Shown: positions 1 to 8,071, counted from the stretch's first letter. The stretch is 13,309 nucleotides of DNA from Mycoplasmataceae bacterium (GCA_013214845.1 JABSQC010000004.1:1-13309); one strand, 5' to 3'. The notes: generated by a model from the letters alone, not told the origin. Translations and numbers: made by a program.

Positions 1-22
1 ATTATCTATTAATTTTCACAAA

Positions 23-709
23 TTAATTAAGTTCAACTTTTATTCCAGGTCCCATTGCAGTTGATATTGAGACATTAAGAATGTATTTTCCTTTAACTTT
101 AGCTGGTTTAACTCTATTAATTTCTTCTAGTATAGAATTAAAGTTTTCTATTAATGAAGAATCATCAAAAGATTGTTTCCCAAATATAGTTGCGACATTT
201 CCATCTTTATCAGTTCTATATTCAATAGACCCTTTTTTAATGTCAGATATTGATTTTTTAATATCAGGAGACAATGTACCTAGTTTAGGGTTAGGCATTA
301 ATCCTTTAGGTCCTAGTAATTTCCCATACTTACCAAACTTAGGCATCATATCTGGTGTTGTTACTATTACATCAAAATCAAATCATTTTTCTTTTTCAAT
401 CTTTGTTAATAAATCAATTCCACCTATAAAATCTGCTCCCATTTCTTTTGCAATATTAGCATTTTCACCTTCAACAATTGCTAATATTTTTTGAGTTTTA
501 CCTGTTCCTTTTGGTAATACAATCTTTCCTCTTAATTGTTGGTCTGCGTGTCTTGGGTCTACATTTAACTTGTAAACAACATTAAAAGTTGAATCAAATT
601 TTTCAAATGCTAAGTCTTTTGCTAATTTAATAGCATCAGAAATTGGGTATAGTTTTGATTTGTCTACTTTACCTTCAAATGACTTTTGGTTTTTTGTTAA
701 TTTTGACAT
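23..709 (-). CDS. rplA: 50S ribosomal protein L1
   Basis: L1 binds 23S rRNA at the mobile L1 stalk, helps release deacylated tRNA, and in many bacteria represses its own operon by binding mRNA. The product is 228 residues, the usual length of bacterial L1. Recognisable segments are the N-terminal YPISDAIKLAK, the central LPKGTGK, the MPKFGKYGKLLGPKGLMPNPK loop region (key residues GKLLGPKGLMPNPK) and the C-terminal ISTAMGPGIKVEL. One in-frame TGA (350-352) encodes Trp between EKEK and FDFDV; under the standard code the gene would be split in two. The ATG at 709 follows an AAAGGAG ribosome-binding site at 721-727 that lies inside the end of rplK, so the two genes are translated as a pair. The stop is TAA at 23-25. 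Identification is secure. Confidence 0.97.
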
Positions 710-712
710 AAT

Positions 713-1144
713 CTATTTATCTCCTTTATTAGGCATACCAACTACTGTTACACCCATATTTCTTGCAGTACCTGCTATCTGTCTAGCAGCCTGTTCTACG
801 TCATTTGTATTTAGATCAGGTAATTTGTATTCTGCTATTTCTTTTAAGTCATCTCAGCTTATTTCTCCGATTTTATCAGATTGAACTGCTGATCCAGAAC
901 TTAGTCCCAGTTTCTTTAATATCATTTGAGAAGCTGGTGTAGTCTTTAATTCAAAATCAAAAGATCTGTCGTCATATGCAGTTATAACAACAGGAACAAT
1001 ATCATTTCCTCTATCTCTTGTTTCATCATTAAATTGTCTTGTAAATCCAGGCATATCTATACCAAGTCCTGCTAATTCAGGTCCAGGTTTAGCTTGTCCT
1101 GCTTTAAATTGTAATTTTGCTATCCTTGTTACTTTTTTAGCCAT
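713..1144 (-). CDS. rplK: 50S ribosomal protein L11
   Basis: L11 binds the GTPase-associated centre of 23S rRNA and takes part in factor-dependent GTP hydrolysis. The product is 143 residues, close to the typical 141. The N-terminal domain shows [20 protein letters not shown] and the proline-rich [14 protein letters not shown]. The RNA-binding part contains [18 protein letters not shown], and the end reads [24 protein letters not shown] codon near 852-855 is read as Trp (EISWDDLKEI). The ATG at 1144 has a strong GGAGGT site at 1153-1158, 8 nt upstream. The gene ends 3 nt before the rplA start, the conserved rplK-rplA order, and has its own promoter and structured leader upstream. Confidence 0.97.
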
Positions 1145-1204
1145 TAAGCAACACCTCCGTTTTTAAAGGTTGTTCTTTGCGTGGACGCACCACTCACTAA
1201 CAAC
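1145..1204 (-). promoter_or_regulatory. Structured 5' leader of rplK-rplA, candidate L1 autoregulatory site
   Basis: The minus-strand leader contains GTTGTT (1199-1204) paired with AACAAC (1169-1174). Inside is either TGCG-TCCA-CGCA (1178-1189) or GTGG-TGCGT-CCAC (1181-1193), leaving an asymmetric internal loop with AGTGAG on the 5' side and GCAAAG on the 3' side. The GGAGGT ribosome-binding site lies just downstream. It is the only GC-richer patch in an AT-rich intergenic region. L1 is known to repress rplK-rplA by binding a leader structure that mimics its 23S rRNA site. That this hairpin is such a site is inferred from position and shape only. Confidence 0.5.
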
Positions 1205-1210
1205 ATTCTA

Positions 1211-1216
1211 ATTATA
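1211..1216 (-). promoter_or_regulatory. Promoter -10 box for rplK-rplA
   Basis: A consensus TATAAT, preceded by TGTGTA, lies between the nusG terminator and the rplK leader. Transcription would begin near 1204, at the 5' base of the leader hairpin. No good -35 box is visible; at 17 nt spacing the sequence overlaps the nusG terminator stem. A poor -35 box is common in mollicutes. Confidence 0.55.
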
Positions 1217-1225
1217 TACACAAAT

Positions 1226-1248
1226 AAAAAAAATGACTAAGTCATTTT
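1226..1248 (-). terminator. Rho-independent terminator of rpmG-secE-nusG
   Basis: An 8-bp stem, AAAATGAC/GTCATTTT (1241-1248 with 1230-1237), with a 3-nt loop is followed on the minus strand by a run of T (eight T counting the stem end, 1233-1226). The nusG stop codon (1247-1249) lies inside the ascending arm. The reverse orientation lacks a comparable U tract. Confidence 0.8.
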
Positions 1249-1843
1249 AATAAGGTTTTACATCTTTGATGTCTATAGAAGTCGGTGTGCTTCTTCCAAA
1301 TGATTCAATATTTATTGTACATTTTTTAGTAGATGTGTCAATAGAAATAACTTTACCAACTTTTGTTTCGTATGGTCCAGATACAACCTCTACTACATCT
1401 CCTACTTTGAAGTCTAGTTTTACTCCTGTAAAGTTAACTTCATTATATTTTGGTAAATTCTCTTCCTCTATTTTATACTTGTTAATTTCAGCTTCAGAAA
1501 CAGGAGTTGGTTTAGTACCTTTACCTGATGAACCAATAAGTCCGTTTACTCCCTCTGTATTTCTTATAAGGAATCAAGCTTCATCAGAAAGTTGATCCAT
1601 TTTTACAAAAAGATAACCAGAAAATTTAACTGCCTTAGCTATAAATTTTTCACCATTTTCTAAATTTTTTCTTATAACAAGATCACCATTTTTTCTTGTT
1701 TTATTTTTAAGAGGAACATATACCTCAGTTATAAAGTCAGACATCTCTTCAGCTTCTATTTTTTGCTCAATCTTCATCTTAACATCAAGTTCTTTACCTG
1801 AGAAACATTGAACAAGAAATCATTTTAAATTACTATTTTCCAT
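1247..1843 (-). CDS. nusG: Transcription termination/antitermination factor NusG
   Basis: NusG binds RNA polymerase through its N-terminal domain and carries a C-terminal KOW domain. The 198-residue product starts MENSNLKWFLVQCFSGKE, the NGN-domain strand where Trp is typical, here coded by TGA. It continues with the conserved core WFLIRNTEGVNGLIGSSGKG and a linker of about 35 residues. The KOW domain reads FKVGDVVEVVSGPYETKVGK and ends FGRSTPTSIDIKDVKPY. The true start is ATG 1843: residues 1-22 before the next ATG (1777) contain the conserved NGN strand, and AGGAGT at 1854-1859 is the ribosome-binding site. It begins 4 nt after secE, within an rpmG-secE-nusG operon. Confidence 0.97.
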
Positions 1844-1847
1844 ATTA

Positions 1848-2063
1848 TTAAAGTACTCCTATTCCATCAAATATAACCCCTATAAGAGCGTCAAATCCAA
1901 AAAATAAAAGAGAAAATACAAGAATAACAATAATAGTTACTAAAAATGTTTTTCCTACTTTGTTAAGGTTAGATCATTTAACCCTTCTCATCTCACCAAA
2001 AAAACTTAAACCTTTGTTTGTTTTTTTGTCTACTGAGTTTTCTAAATTTTCTGAATCTTTCAT
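1848..2063 (-). CDS. secE: Preprotein translocase subunit SecE
   Basis: SecE is the small essential clamp around SecY in the Sec translocon. This 71-residue protein has a hydrophilic N-terminus, the family hallmark GEMRRVKW (residues 23-30, Trp coded by TGA), and one hydrophobic helix at about residues 38-58 (KTFLVTIIVILVFSLLFFGF). The size and single helix match the short Gram-positive form. It sits 15 nt after rpmG and 4 nt before nusG. There is no clear Shine-Dalgarno sequence, only AT-rich bases, before ATG 2063, so translation may depend on the upstream gene. Confidence 0.95.
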
Positions 2064-2078
2064 TTTTTAATTTTTATC

Positions 2079-2219
2079 TTATAAAGATATTTTGTGAATT
2101 GTGTATTTGTTGCAACTAGGACAAAACTTATTAAATTGTTTTTTATTTGAATCATTTAATTTTATTTTATAGTTCCTAGAATAGCATTCATAACAAACTA
2201 ATGTGTATTTAGTGGCCAC
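2079..2219 (-). CDS. rpmG: 50S ribosomal protein L33
   Basis: L33 is a small zinc-ribbon protein of the large subunit. The 46-residue product carries CYEC (Cys9, Cys12) and CPSC (Cys33, Cys36), the four zinc ligands, with the usual TLVCYECYSRNY start region and the NKFCPSCNKYTIHK end. The start is read as GTG 2219. No ATG precedes the zinc ribbon, and the alignment begins normally there, as in (M)ATKYTLVC. Lying just before secE-nusG is the conserved Gram-positive position. There is no Shine-Dalgarno sequence; a TATAAT box lies only 9 nt upstream, so the message may be leaderless. Confidence 0.93.
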   Translation of the reverse strand: MATKYTLVCYECYSRNYKIKLNDSNKKQFNKFCPSCNKYTIHKISL

Positions 2220-2228
2220 AACAATATA

Positions 2229-2257
2229 ATTATAGAATATTAATTAAAAAATATTAA
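2229..2257 (-). promoter_or_regulatory. Promoter for rpmG-secE-nusG, probably leaderless
   Basis: A perfect TATAAT is at 2229-2234 on the minus strand, in a very AT-rich stretch after the sigma-factor stop codon. The expected start of transcription, about 7 nt downstream, falls at about 2220-2222, directly at the rpmG GTG (2217-2219). The -35 region at about 2252-2257 is only AT-rich and overlaps the sigma-factor stop. Confidence 0.5.
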
Positions 2258-2829
2258 ATAGTTTGGTTTTTATGTTTTCTCAATTTTCTTAGAGCTCTTG
2301 CCTTTGTTGAATATACAGTTCTTTTATCTCAAGATAATTTTTTCTCCACTTCCTCTTGTGTATATCCATTAAGAAAGAGTTTTAAAACTTGCTTTTCTCT
2401 ACTCGTTAATATTGATAATTGACTTTCAGATAATCTTGGTTCTTCAACTATTGACCTTGTTTTATCACCTTCCATTCAAGGTTCATAAGAAACATATCTG
2501 TTTAGTATTTGCTGGTTTTTTGTAAGCATCTTTCTAGTTTCATTATTTAAGAAAAACATAAGATTTTCTTTTATGTATATAGGGAATCTTTTTCCATATC
2601 TCTCATCATAGTTTTCTACTAAATGTTTCATTCTTCAAAGCATTAAATTAATATAATCTTCGCGTTCTAAAGGTATATCTGGAAATTTGTTTTTATACAA
2701 ATAGGAAAGTTTTTTCATTAGCGGCATATACGAAACTATGCACTGTTCATATGTCATTTTAGTGAATTTATTCTCACCAACATTTTCGTTTTTACTGTTC
2801 AAAAATAATTCTTTATTATCATTGTCCAC
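2254..2829 (-). CDS. SigH-like RNA polymerase sigma factor (sigma-70 family)
   Basis: This 191-residue protein has the two domains of a small alternative sigma factor. Region 2 runs from about residue 34 to 100. It contains LMKKLSYLYKNKFPDIPLE, EDYINLMLWRMKHLVENYD and ERYGKRFPIYIKENL, matching the acidic core-binding helix and the F..Y pattern before a -10 recognition helix. Region 4 at the C-terminus reads LTSREKQVLKLFLNGYTQEE and then LSWDKRTVYSTKARALRKLR, a clear helix-turn-helix of the type that reads -35 boxes. Three Trp codons, including LMLW, EPWME and LSWDK, are TGA. It lies between rlmB and rpmG, exactly where sigH sits in Bacillus, so orthology is likely though sequence similarity is modest. 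The start is probably GTG 2829, because an in-frame TAA is 2 codons upstream. No Shine-Dalgarno is visible, and the ATG at residue 25 is an alternative. Confidence 0.85.
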
Positions 2830-2840
2830 AAGTTAAATTT

Positions 2841-2853
2841 GTTTAAATTAAAC
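2841..2853. repeat. Palindrome upstream of the sigma-factor gene
   Basis: GTTTAA-A-TTAAAC is a perfect 6+6 inverted repeat in the 39-nt gap between rlmB and the sigma-factor start, centred 18 nt before the GTG. A partial further copy of the half-site (GTTTAAT) lies next to it at about 2858-2864. It could be an operator; in such AT-rich DNA chance is a serious alternative. Confidence 0.3.
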
Positions 2854-2868
2854 ATTAATTAAACTTTA

Positions 2869-3564
2869 TTATTTGCTTAAATGATGGAATATTATTGAAG
2901 CAGCAACAGATGCATTTAGCGAATCAAAATTATTTTTCATTTTAATCTTAAATATAAAATCCGAATTTTTTAGCAACAATGGTGATACGCCTTTGCCCTC
3001 TGATCCTATTACAACACAACTTTTTTTATCAAAATCTACATCGCTTAAGTAATCATTAGTTTTTAAATCAGTAGCATATATTCAAAATCCTAAATCTTTT
3101 AGTTTAGAAGTTAGATTATTTAAGTTTTTAACTTTAACAATATCTATTAAAAGACTTGCTCCTGCACTTGTCTTATGTGTAACAGGGGTAACTAAAGATT
3201 GTCTTTTATCTAATATAAAAATAGCGTCTACACCAAAAGAATAGGCACTTCTTATTATTGCACCAAAGTTACCTGCATCAGTAATTTGATCTAAAATTGC
3301 AACATTAATTTGATCTTTATCTTTATACTTTGATTCAAAGTCAGAAAATCCAAGATAATTATACCCTTCAATTTTTGCTACTATTCCTTGGTGGTTTGCT
3401 TTATGAGTAAGGTCATCCAAAAAAGATTTTTTTACATATTTAACGTTAAGTTTACTGTCAAAATCATTTGAAACATTTTCACTTAAATAAATTTCTTTAA
3501 TATTCACTTTTTTTGAGTCAAGTGCTATCTTAACTACATTTTTTCCATATATATAATTTTCCAT
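2869..3564 (-). CDS. rlmB: TrmH/SpoU family rRNA 2'-O-methyltransferase, RlmB-like
   Basis: Enzymes of this SPOUT family transfer methyl from S-adenosylmethionine to a ribose 2'-OH; RlmB modifies G2251 of E. coli 23S rRNA. The 231-residue product has an N-terminal RNA-binding substrate domain (YIYGKNVVKIAL, KANHQGIVAKIEGY) and the three family motifs. These are ITDAGNFGAIIRSAYSFG with the catalytic-site Asn/Arg, VVIGSEGKGVS, and IKMKNNFDSLNASVAASIIF forming the deep trefoil knot. A TGA codon (3082-3084) encodes Trp in GFWIYATDL. Its ATG overlaps the cysS stop by one base (TAATG), implying translational coupling. The position after cysS matches the Bacillus rlmB locus. The exact modified nucleotide is inferred from synteny. 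Confidence 0.9.
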
Positions 3565-4721
3565 TAATAAACCAATCCTAAATGATTTAACATTTTAAAG
3601 AAATCTGAAATTAAAATACTATCCTCTGTATTTTTATTTATACCTTTAATAGTTAGTAACAAAACAGAAATAGCGTTACTTGTATTTAATTCATTTTTTA
3701 CAATCTCATCTTTAAACTTCTTATACATTTCTCCATCATTAGAGATATCTCTGTATTTCTTATCACTAATTTTTTTAATTACGTTAGATATTTTTTTGTC
3801 TATAACTTTGGCATTTTCTAAATAAGAATTAGTGTAGTTAATAGGTTTGGAATAATGAGTCATGTAAAAAATAATCTTTAATGTATTTATTCCATGTTCT
3901 TCTATAAAGTCATCTGCATAAAGAAAATTGCCCTTTGACTTGGACATTTTTTCACCATTAAAATTAAGTTGTCCAACATGCATTCAATTTTTTGATATCT
4001 CATAATTATTAAGAGAATTAAATTGAGCTCTCTCGTTTTCATGATGAGGAAATTTTAGGTCATTGCCTCCTACATGTAAGTCGATTCCATTACTGTATAA
4101 GTTGTTAATTATTGCAGCACACTCTGTGTGTCACCCAGGTCTTCCTTTCGATCATTTTGAATCATATGAATCATTTTCATATTTTTTTCAAATTGAAAAA
4201 TCAATACTATTTTGCTTATCTTCTACAGATGAAGAAGAAAGTAATTCATTAATCTCTCTTTTTGAAATTTTTCCATACTCATTAAATTTCTCCAAGTTAA
4301 AATATATATTACCTTTTTTTGTTTTATAAGCAACTTCGTTATCTAGTAAAGAGTCTATAAAAGATTTTATTGTGTCGATATTATTACTTACATTAGGCAA
4401 CTGGTTTGGGAGTATAATGTTTAATTTGCTTAAAGTATTTAAAAATAAATCTTCGTATTTCTTTGATAAACTTCTAAATGAAACATTTTCAGAGTTAGCT
4501 CTATCAATGATTTTGTCATCTATATCTGTGATATTCATAGTGTAATTAACTTTTGTTAAATCATTAATAGATCTTATAAATAAGTCGGTCATTATTATTG
4601 GACGAATATTACCAATGTGCACTCTATCGTAAACGGTTGGCCCACACAAATATATATCAAAAGATTTTGAATCTTTAATATCTTTAATTTCTCCACTTAA
4701 TGAATCTTTTATCTTAATCAT
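3564..4721 (-). CDS. cysS: Cysteinyl-tRNA synthetase
   Basis: Class I synthetase charging tRNA-Cys. The 385-residue product shows [16 protein letters not shown] (HIGH-type signature HIGN, first zinc Cys), the [14 protein letters not shown] segment, and RPGWHTECAAI with another zinc-ligand Cys. [18 protein letters not shown] contributes the remaining zinc ligand, and KMSKS lies in the [16 protein letters not shown] loop. Several Trp codons, including FSIWKKYE, SKWSKGRPGWH and KNWMH, are TGA. At 385 residues it is shorter than the roughly 460 of E. coli or Bacillus; the missing part is at the C-terminal tRNA-binding/anticodon end. The ATG at 4721 overlaps the oppF stop by 8 nt. A Shine-Dalgarno sequence is weak, so reinitiation from oppF is likely. 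Confidence 0.95.
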
Positions 4722-6948
4722 TGTTAACTCTTTTTGATGTTTTGCTTCAAATAGAAGCTTCGTTTGGTGTTGCTAAAAAGAAATGTTCATCTCCCGCATC
4801 ATATAAAGCCAAGTCACTATATCTATGATAAAATGACTCAGAATAAAATGTTGCTTCGTCACCTTTTTTCTTATCATTAAATATTTCTGGAACTGAGTTT
4901 ATAAGTGATTTCGTATATGGGTGTATGGGATTTTTAAAGATTACATTAGAAGGTCCCTTTTCAACTATTCTACCCTTAAATACTACAACTATATAATCTG
5001 ATATATACTCTACAACTCTTAAATCATGAGCAATAAAAATTATGGATAAACCTATTTTTTTTCTTAAATCATTAAGAAGGTTAATAACTTGAGCCTGTAT
5101 AGACACATCTAGAGCAGAAATTGGTTCATCAGCTACTATAAATTCAGGATTCATAATAAGAGCCCTTGCTATAGCTATACGTTGCTGCTGACCACCTGAA
5201 AGTTGTGATGGGTATCTACTTAAAACATTTTCATCAAAACCAACAAATTTAACCATTTCTATAAGAAGTTCCTTTTTCTTTTTATTTCTTTCTTCTTTGG
5301 TTGGTCTATTATCTTTAATAGATTTATATTCATCTTCTAAAGATTTAATTTTTTCCTCTAGTTTCCTATTATTTTCTTTAAGACCATTTATAAAATCTAC
5401 ATTATTAATTTCATCTTCTAATTTCAACTCAAATTCGTTTTTAAGTTTTTCTTTTAATTTAGAAATTTTATTTCTTACATTTTCTAATTCAACTTTTTTA
5501 GTTGCTAATTCTGTTTTTATGTATGACATATAATTGCTTCAATAATCTTTAGAGATTGCTTCTCTTGCTTTTCTAAAGTGAATGAAGTCTCTTATAACTA
5601 AATTTCTTAGATCAAGTCTATTAAACTCATTATGATATTTCACATAACTCAAAAATTGTTTCTTAGAAGATTCATATAAAGATAGCAAGTCTTTATTTAT
5701 TTGTAAATCATAAATTGTGTCTATCTTGTTTTGTTCATAAGTTACTGAGTCAAAGTACACATACTTTTTGTAAGAATCTTTATTTTGTGTAATGTCTTTC
5801 AGTGCCTCTTCTATATCAGAAATAACATTTTTTTGATGCAATATAAATTTATCATACTCAGAAATAACACCACTCTTTATGTAAGAAAATGACTTATTAT
5901 TCATTCATGGTTTTATTTGTAGTTCTTCTGCCAAGTTAAAGATTTCATTAAAATACTTATCTGCTGTTTCACCTAATTCATCTTTTTTATCAAATCTTTT
6001 ATTTTTACGAATAAATAATTTTAATGCTTCTAAAGCATCTCTAGCAATCAATACTTTTTCTTCTACATAATTAGTGTTATCTATCCTACTTATTGAATCC
6101 TTAAAAATAGAAGAATGTGAATAATCTTTTATGAATGGTGGTATTATTTTTACTAACTCATTTTTAGTTATTTCAAATTTTTGTAAAACCTTAGCATTTG
6201 TTTCATCTTTAAATTCTTCAACATCCTCGCTAGGTATTATGTTTTTTATTTTCTTTATTTCTTCTTTTTCTTCATCAAAAAGCTTGTTAAGAGCTGCTTT
6301 AAAAGAAGAATACTCACGAGAAAGTATATTCAATTCAGAATTCATTCTAGATTTATTAATTGATTTAAATGAATGCAATTCTTTTATCCTTAACTTAATT
6401 TCAACTTTTTCTTCCTTAAGTTCCTTTAATTCTGGACTCTTAGATATTTCTTCATTAACTATACTTAAAAGAGCAGATTTAGAATTATTTTCTCCATCAA
6501 TTTTATGTATATTTGACTTAGTAGTTTGTATTTCCTTTTTAAGTTCAATTAACTTATCATTCCTTTCTTCTAGTAGGGGATCAAAGTTAATTAAACCTTC
6601 AGATATTATCTTTTCAATATTTTTTAAAGAATTAAGAGATGATTTAGAATCTTGAAAAATCATTTGTCCTTTTTTAGATAAAAAGTATCTATCCTTTTTT
6701 GTAATTTTGTCAGTATTATATGGAAGTTTCTTATTTCCTATTTTAATCTCTCCACTTTGAAAGTTATTAATTCCTAGCAGAGCCCTTCCAATTGTAGATT
6801 TACCAGAACCTGATTCACCTACTATACCTAAAACTTGACCAGGCATAATGCTTAAGTCAATTCCTTTTATTGCATGATTAACTTTACCAGCAACATTATA
6901 AAAAATGTTTAAATTTTTAACTGTTACAATAGATTTTTTATTAGCCAT
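4714..6948 (-). CDS. oppF: Oligopeptide ABC transporter ATP-binding protein OppF, with large insertion
   Basis: One of two ATPase subunits of the peptide importer, acting at the inner membrane face with OppD. The frame is continuous across three TGA(Trp) codons and encodes 744 residues, against about 310-330 for ordinary OppF. Numbered from ATG 6948: Walker A GESGSGKST 44-52 and Q-loop IFQD with Gln99. Then come about 430 extra Lys/Glu-rich residues (about 118-565) with long helical or coiled-coil stretches. After these are the signature LSGGQQQR (583-590), Walker B IVADEP (604-609), SALD, the H-loop His641, and the Opp-type NPIHPYTKSL. All nucleotide-binding residues are intact, so it should be active. 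I chose ATG 6948 because AGGAGT at 6953-6958 precedes it; ATG 6966 lies upstream of that site. It overlaps oppD by 8 nt and cysS by 8 nt. Confidence 0.95.
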
Positions 6949-8071
6949 TTTTACTCCTTTTTTCAAGATTCTTAATTAAATCAGGTTTTTTTATTTTTGC
7001 TACTTTATCACTTTGTAGTCATGATAAAACGTAATGAGTGGGTGTTAGTTGAAATTTAGGTGGCGAAAGAATAGCATCCATATAGATTGAAAATTCATTA
7101 CGTGGGTAAAAAGCATCTCCTTTTACTTTTGAAAGATTAGCAGGAACCGCACCTGGTATAGAATATAATCTTTTTCCGTCAGATATTTCCGGCATTGACT
7201 GAAGTAGACCTCAAGTATATGGGTGAGCAGGACTTGTTAATATTTCAGAATTTTTACCATACTCAATTATTTTTCCAGCATACATTATTGCTATATGAGT
7301 TGCCACTGTTGAAACTAACCCAATATCGTGAGTTATAAAAATCATCGCAATATTAAACTCTACTTTAATCTCATTTATAAGTTCTATAATTTCACGTTGA
7401 ACAGATGGATCAAGGGCAGTAGTTGGTTCATCAAAAATAATCACTCTTGGATTACATGCTAAAATAGCAACTATAACTACACGTTGCATCATTCCACCAG
7501 ATAACTGATGAGGATACATGTTCATAACTTCTAATGGATTGTTTATTCTAACTCTGTTTAGATATTCTACTGCTTTGTCAAATCCATCATCTCCTTGATC
7601 AAGAAGTCCGTTTATCTTCATAGATTCAATTATTTGTACTCCAACTTTTTGAGTTGGGTTTAAAGTAGATAATGGGTTTTGAAATACTTGAGAAATAAAT
7701 TTACCTCTAAGGTTACTCTCTTCTCAATCTTCTTCATTAAAATTGGTCACATCAATATCATTAACAAAAATAGAACCAGACATAATTCTTTTATTGCTAG
7801 GGTTCAATCCTGTTAGAGTATTTGTAATTACTGTTTTACCAGAACCCGATTCTCCAATTAATCCTAATACCTGACCACTTTTTAATTCAAAAGAAGCGTT
7901 TCTTATTATTAACTTATGTTTCGGATTAAATTGAGTACCAACAGAGAATTGAAGTCATAAATTCTCAATTTTTAGTAAAGTTGCCTCCTCATTAGCCTTA
8001 ACTTTTTTCTGTACAGAATCAGAAGTTTTTTTACTCTTATTTTTGTTGTCTATTATAATCTCTCTAGCCAT
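6941..8071 (-). CDS. oppD: Oligopeptide ABC transporter ATP-binding protein OppD
   Basis: ATPase partner of OppF. The product is 376 residues, a little longer than usual because of a Lys-rich N-terminal extension of about 30 residues. Motifs in order: Walker A GESGSGKT (73-80), Q-loop VFQNPLSTLNP (Gln131), signature LSGGMMQR (190-197), Walker B IIFDEP (211-216), TTALD, H-loop His248 in ITHD. The OppD C-terminal region has SPAHPYTWGLLQSMP, the family LYSIPGAVP motif and KGDAFYPRNEF. Trp codons (ENLWL, EEDWEES, YTWGLL, LSWLQ) are TGA. ATG 8071 has a strong GGAGGT at 8079-8084, inside the oppC end; oppC stops 1 nt before the start. Its stop overlaps the oppF start. Confidence 0.96.
6953..6958 (-). 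promoter_or_regulatory. Ribosome-binding site fixing the oppF start
   Basis: AGGAGT, within AAAAAAGGAGT, lies 4 nt before ATG 6948 and inside the coding end of oppD. The other possible oppF start, ATG 6966, is upstream of this site and has no comparable one, so the shorter start is preferred. Confidence 0.7.

Noticed and set aside
1..22. Terminator or further gene after rplA
   Set aside because: Only 22 bases remain after the stop codon; they are AT-rich with no complete hairpin, so nothing can be supported.
81..494. Plus-strand open frame of 137 codons
   Set aside because: It lies opposite rplA, whose minus-strand protein is unmistakable. The plus-strand product shows no family pattern, so it is a shadow frame.
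6131..6655. Plus-strand open frame of 174 codons
   Set aside because: It is antisense to the Lys/Glu-rich insert of oppF; the Ser/Phe/Leu-rich translation is what the complement of such codons yields. No ribosome-binding site or motif.
4714..6966. oppF read as three separate genes or as a pseudogene
   Set aside because: The breaks are single TGA codons in one frame, with Trp-compatible context, and motifs of one ABC ATPase are on both sides. With UGA=Trp it is one intact gene.
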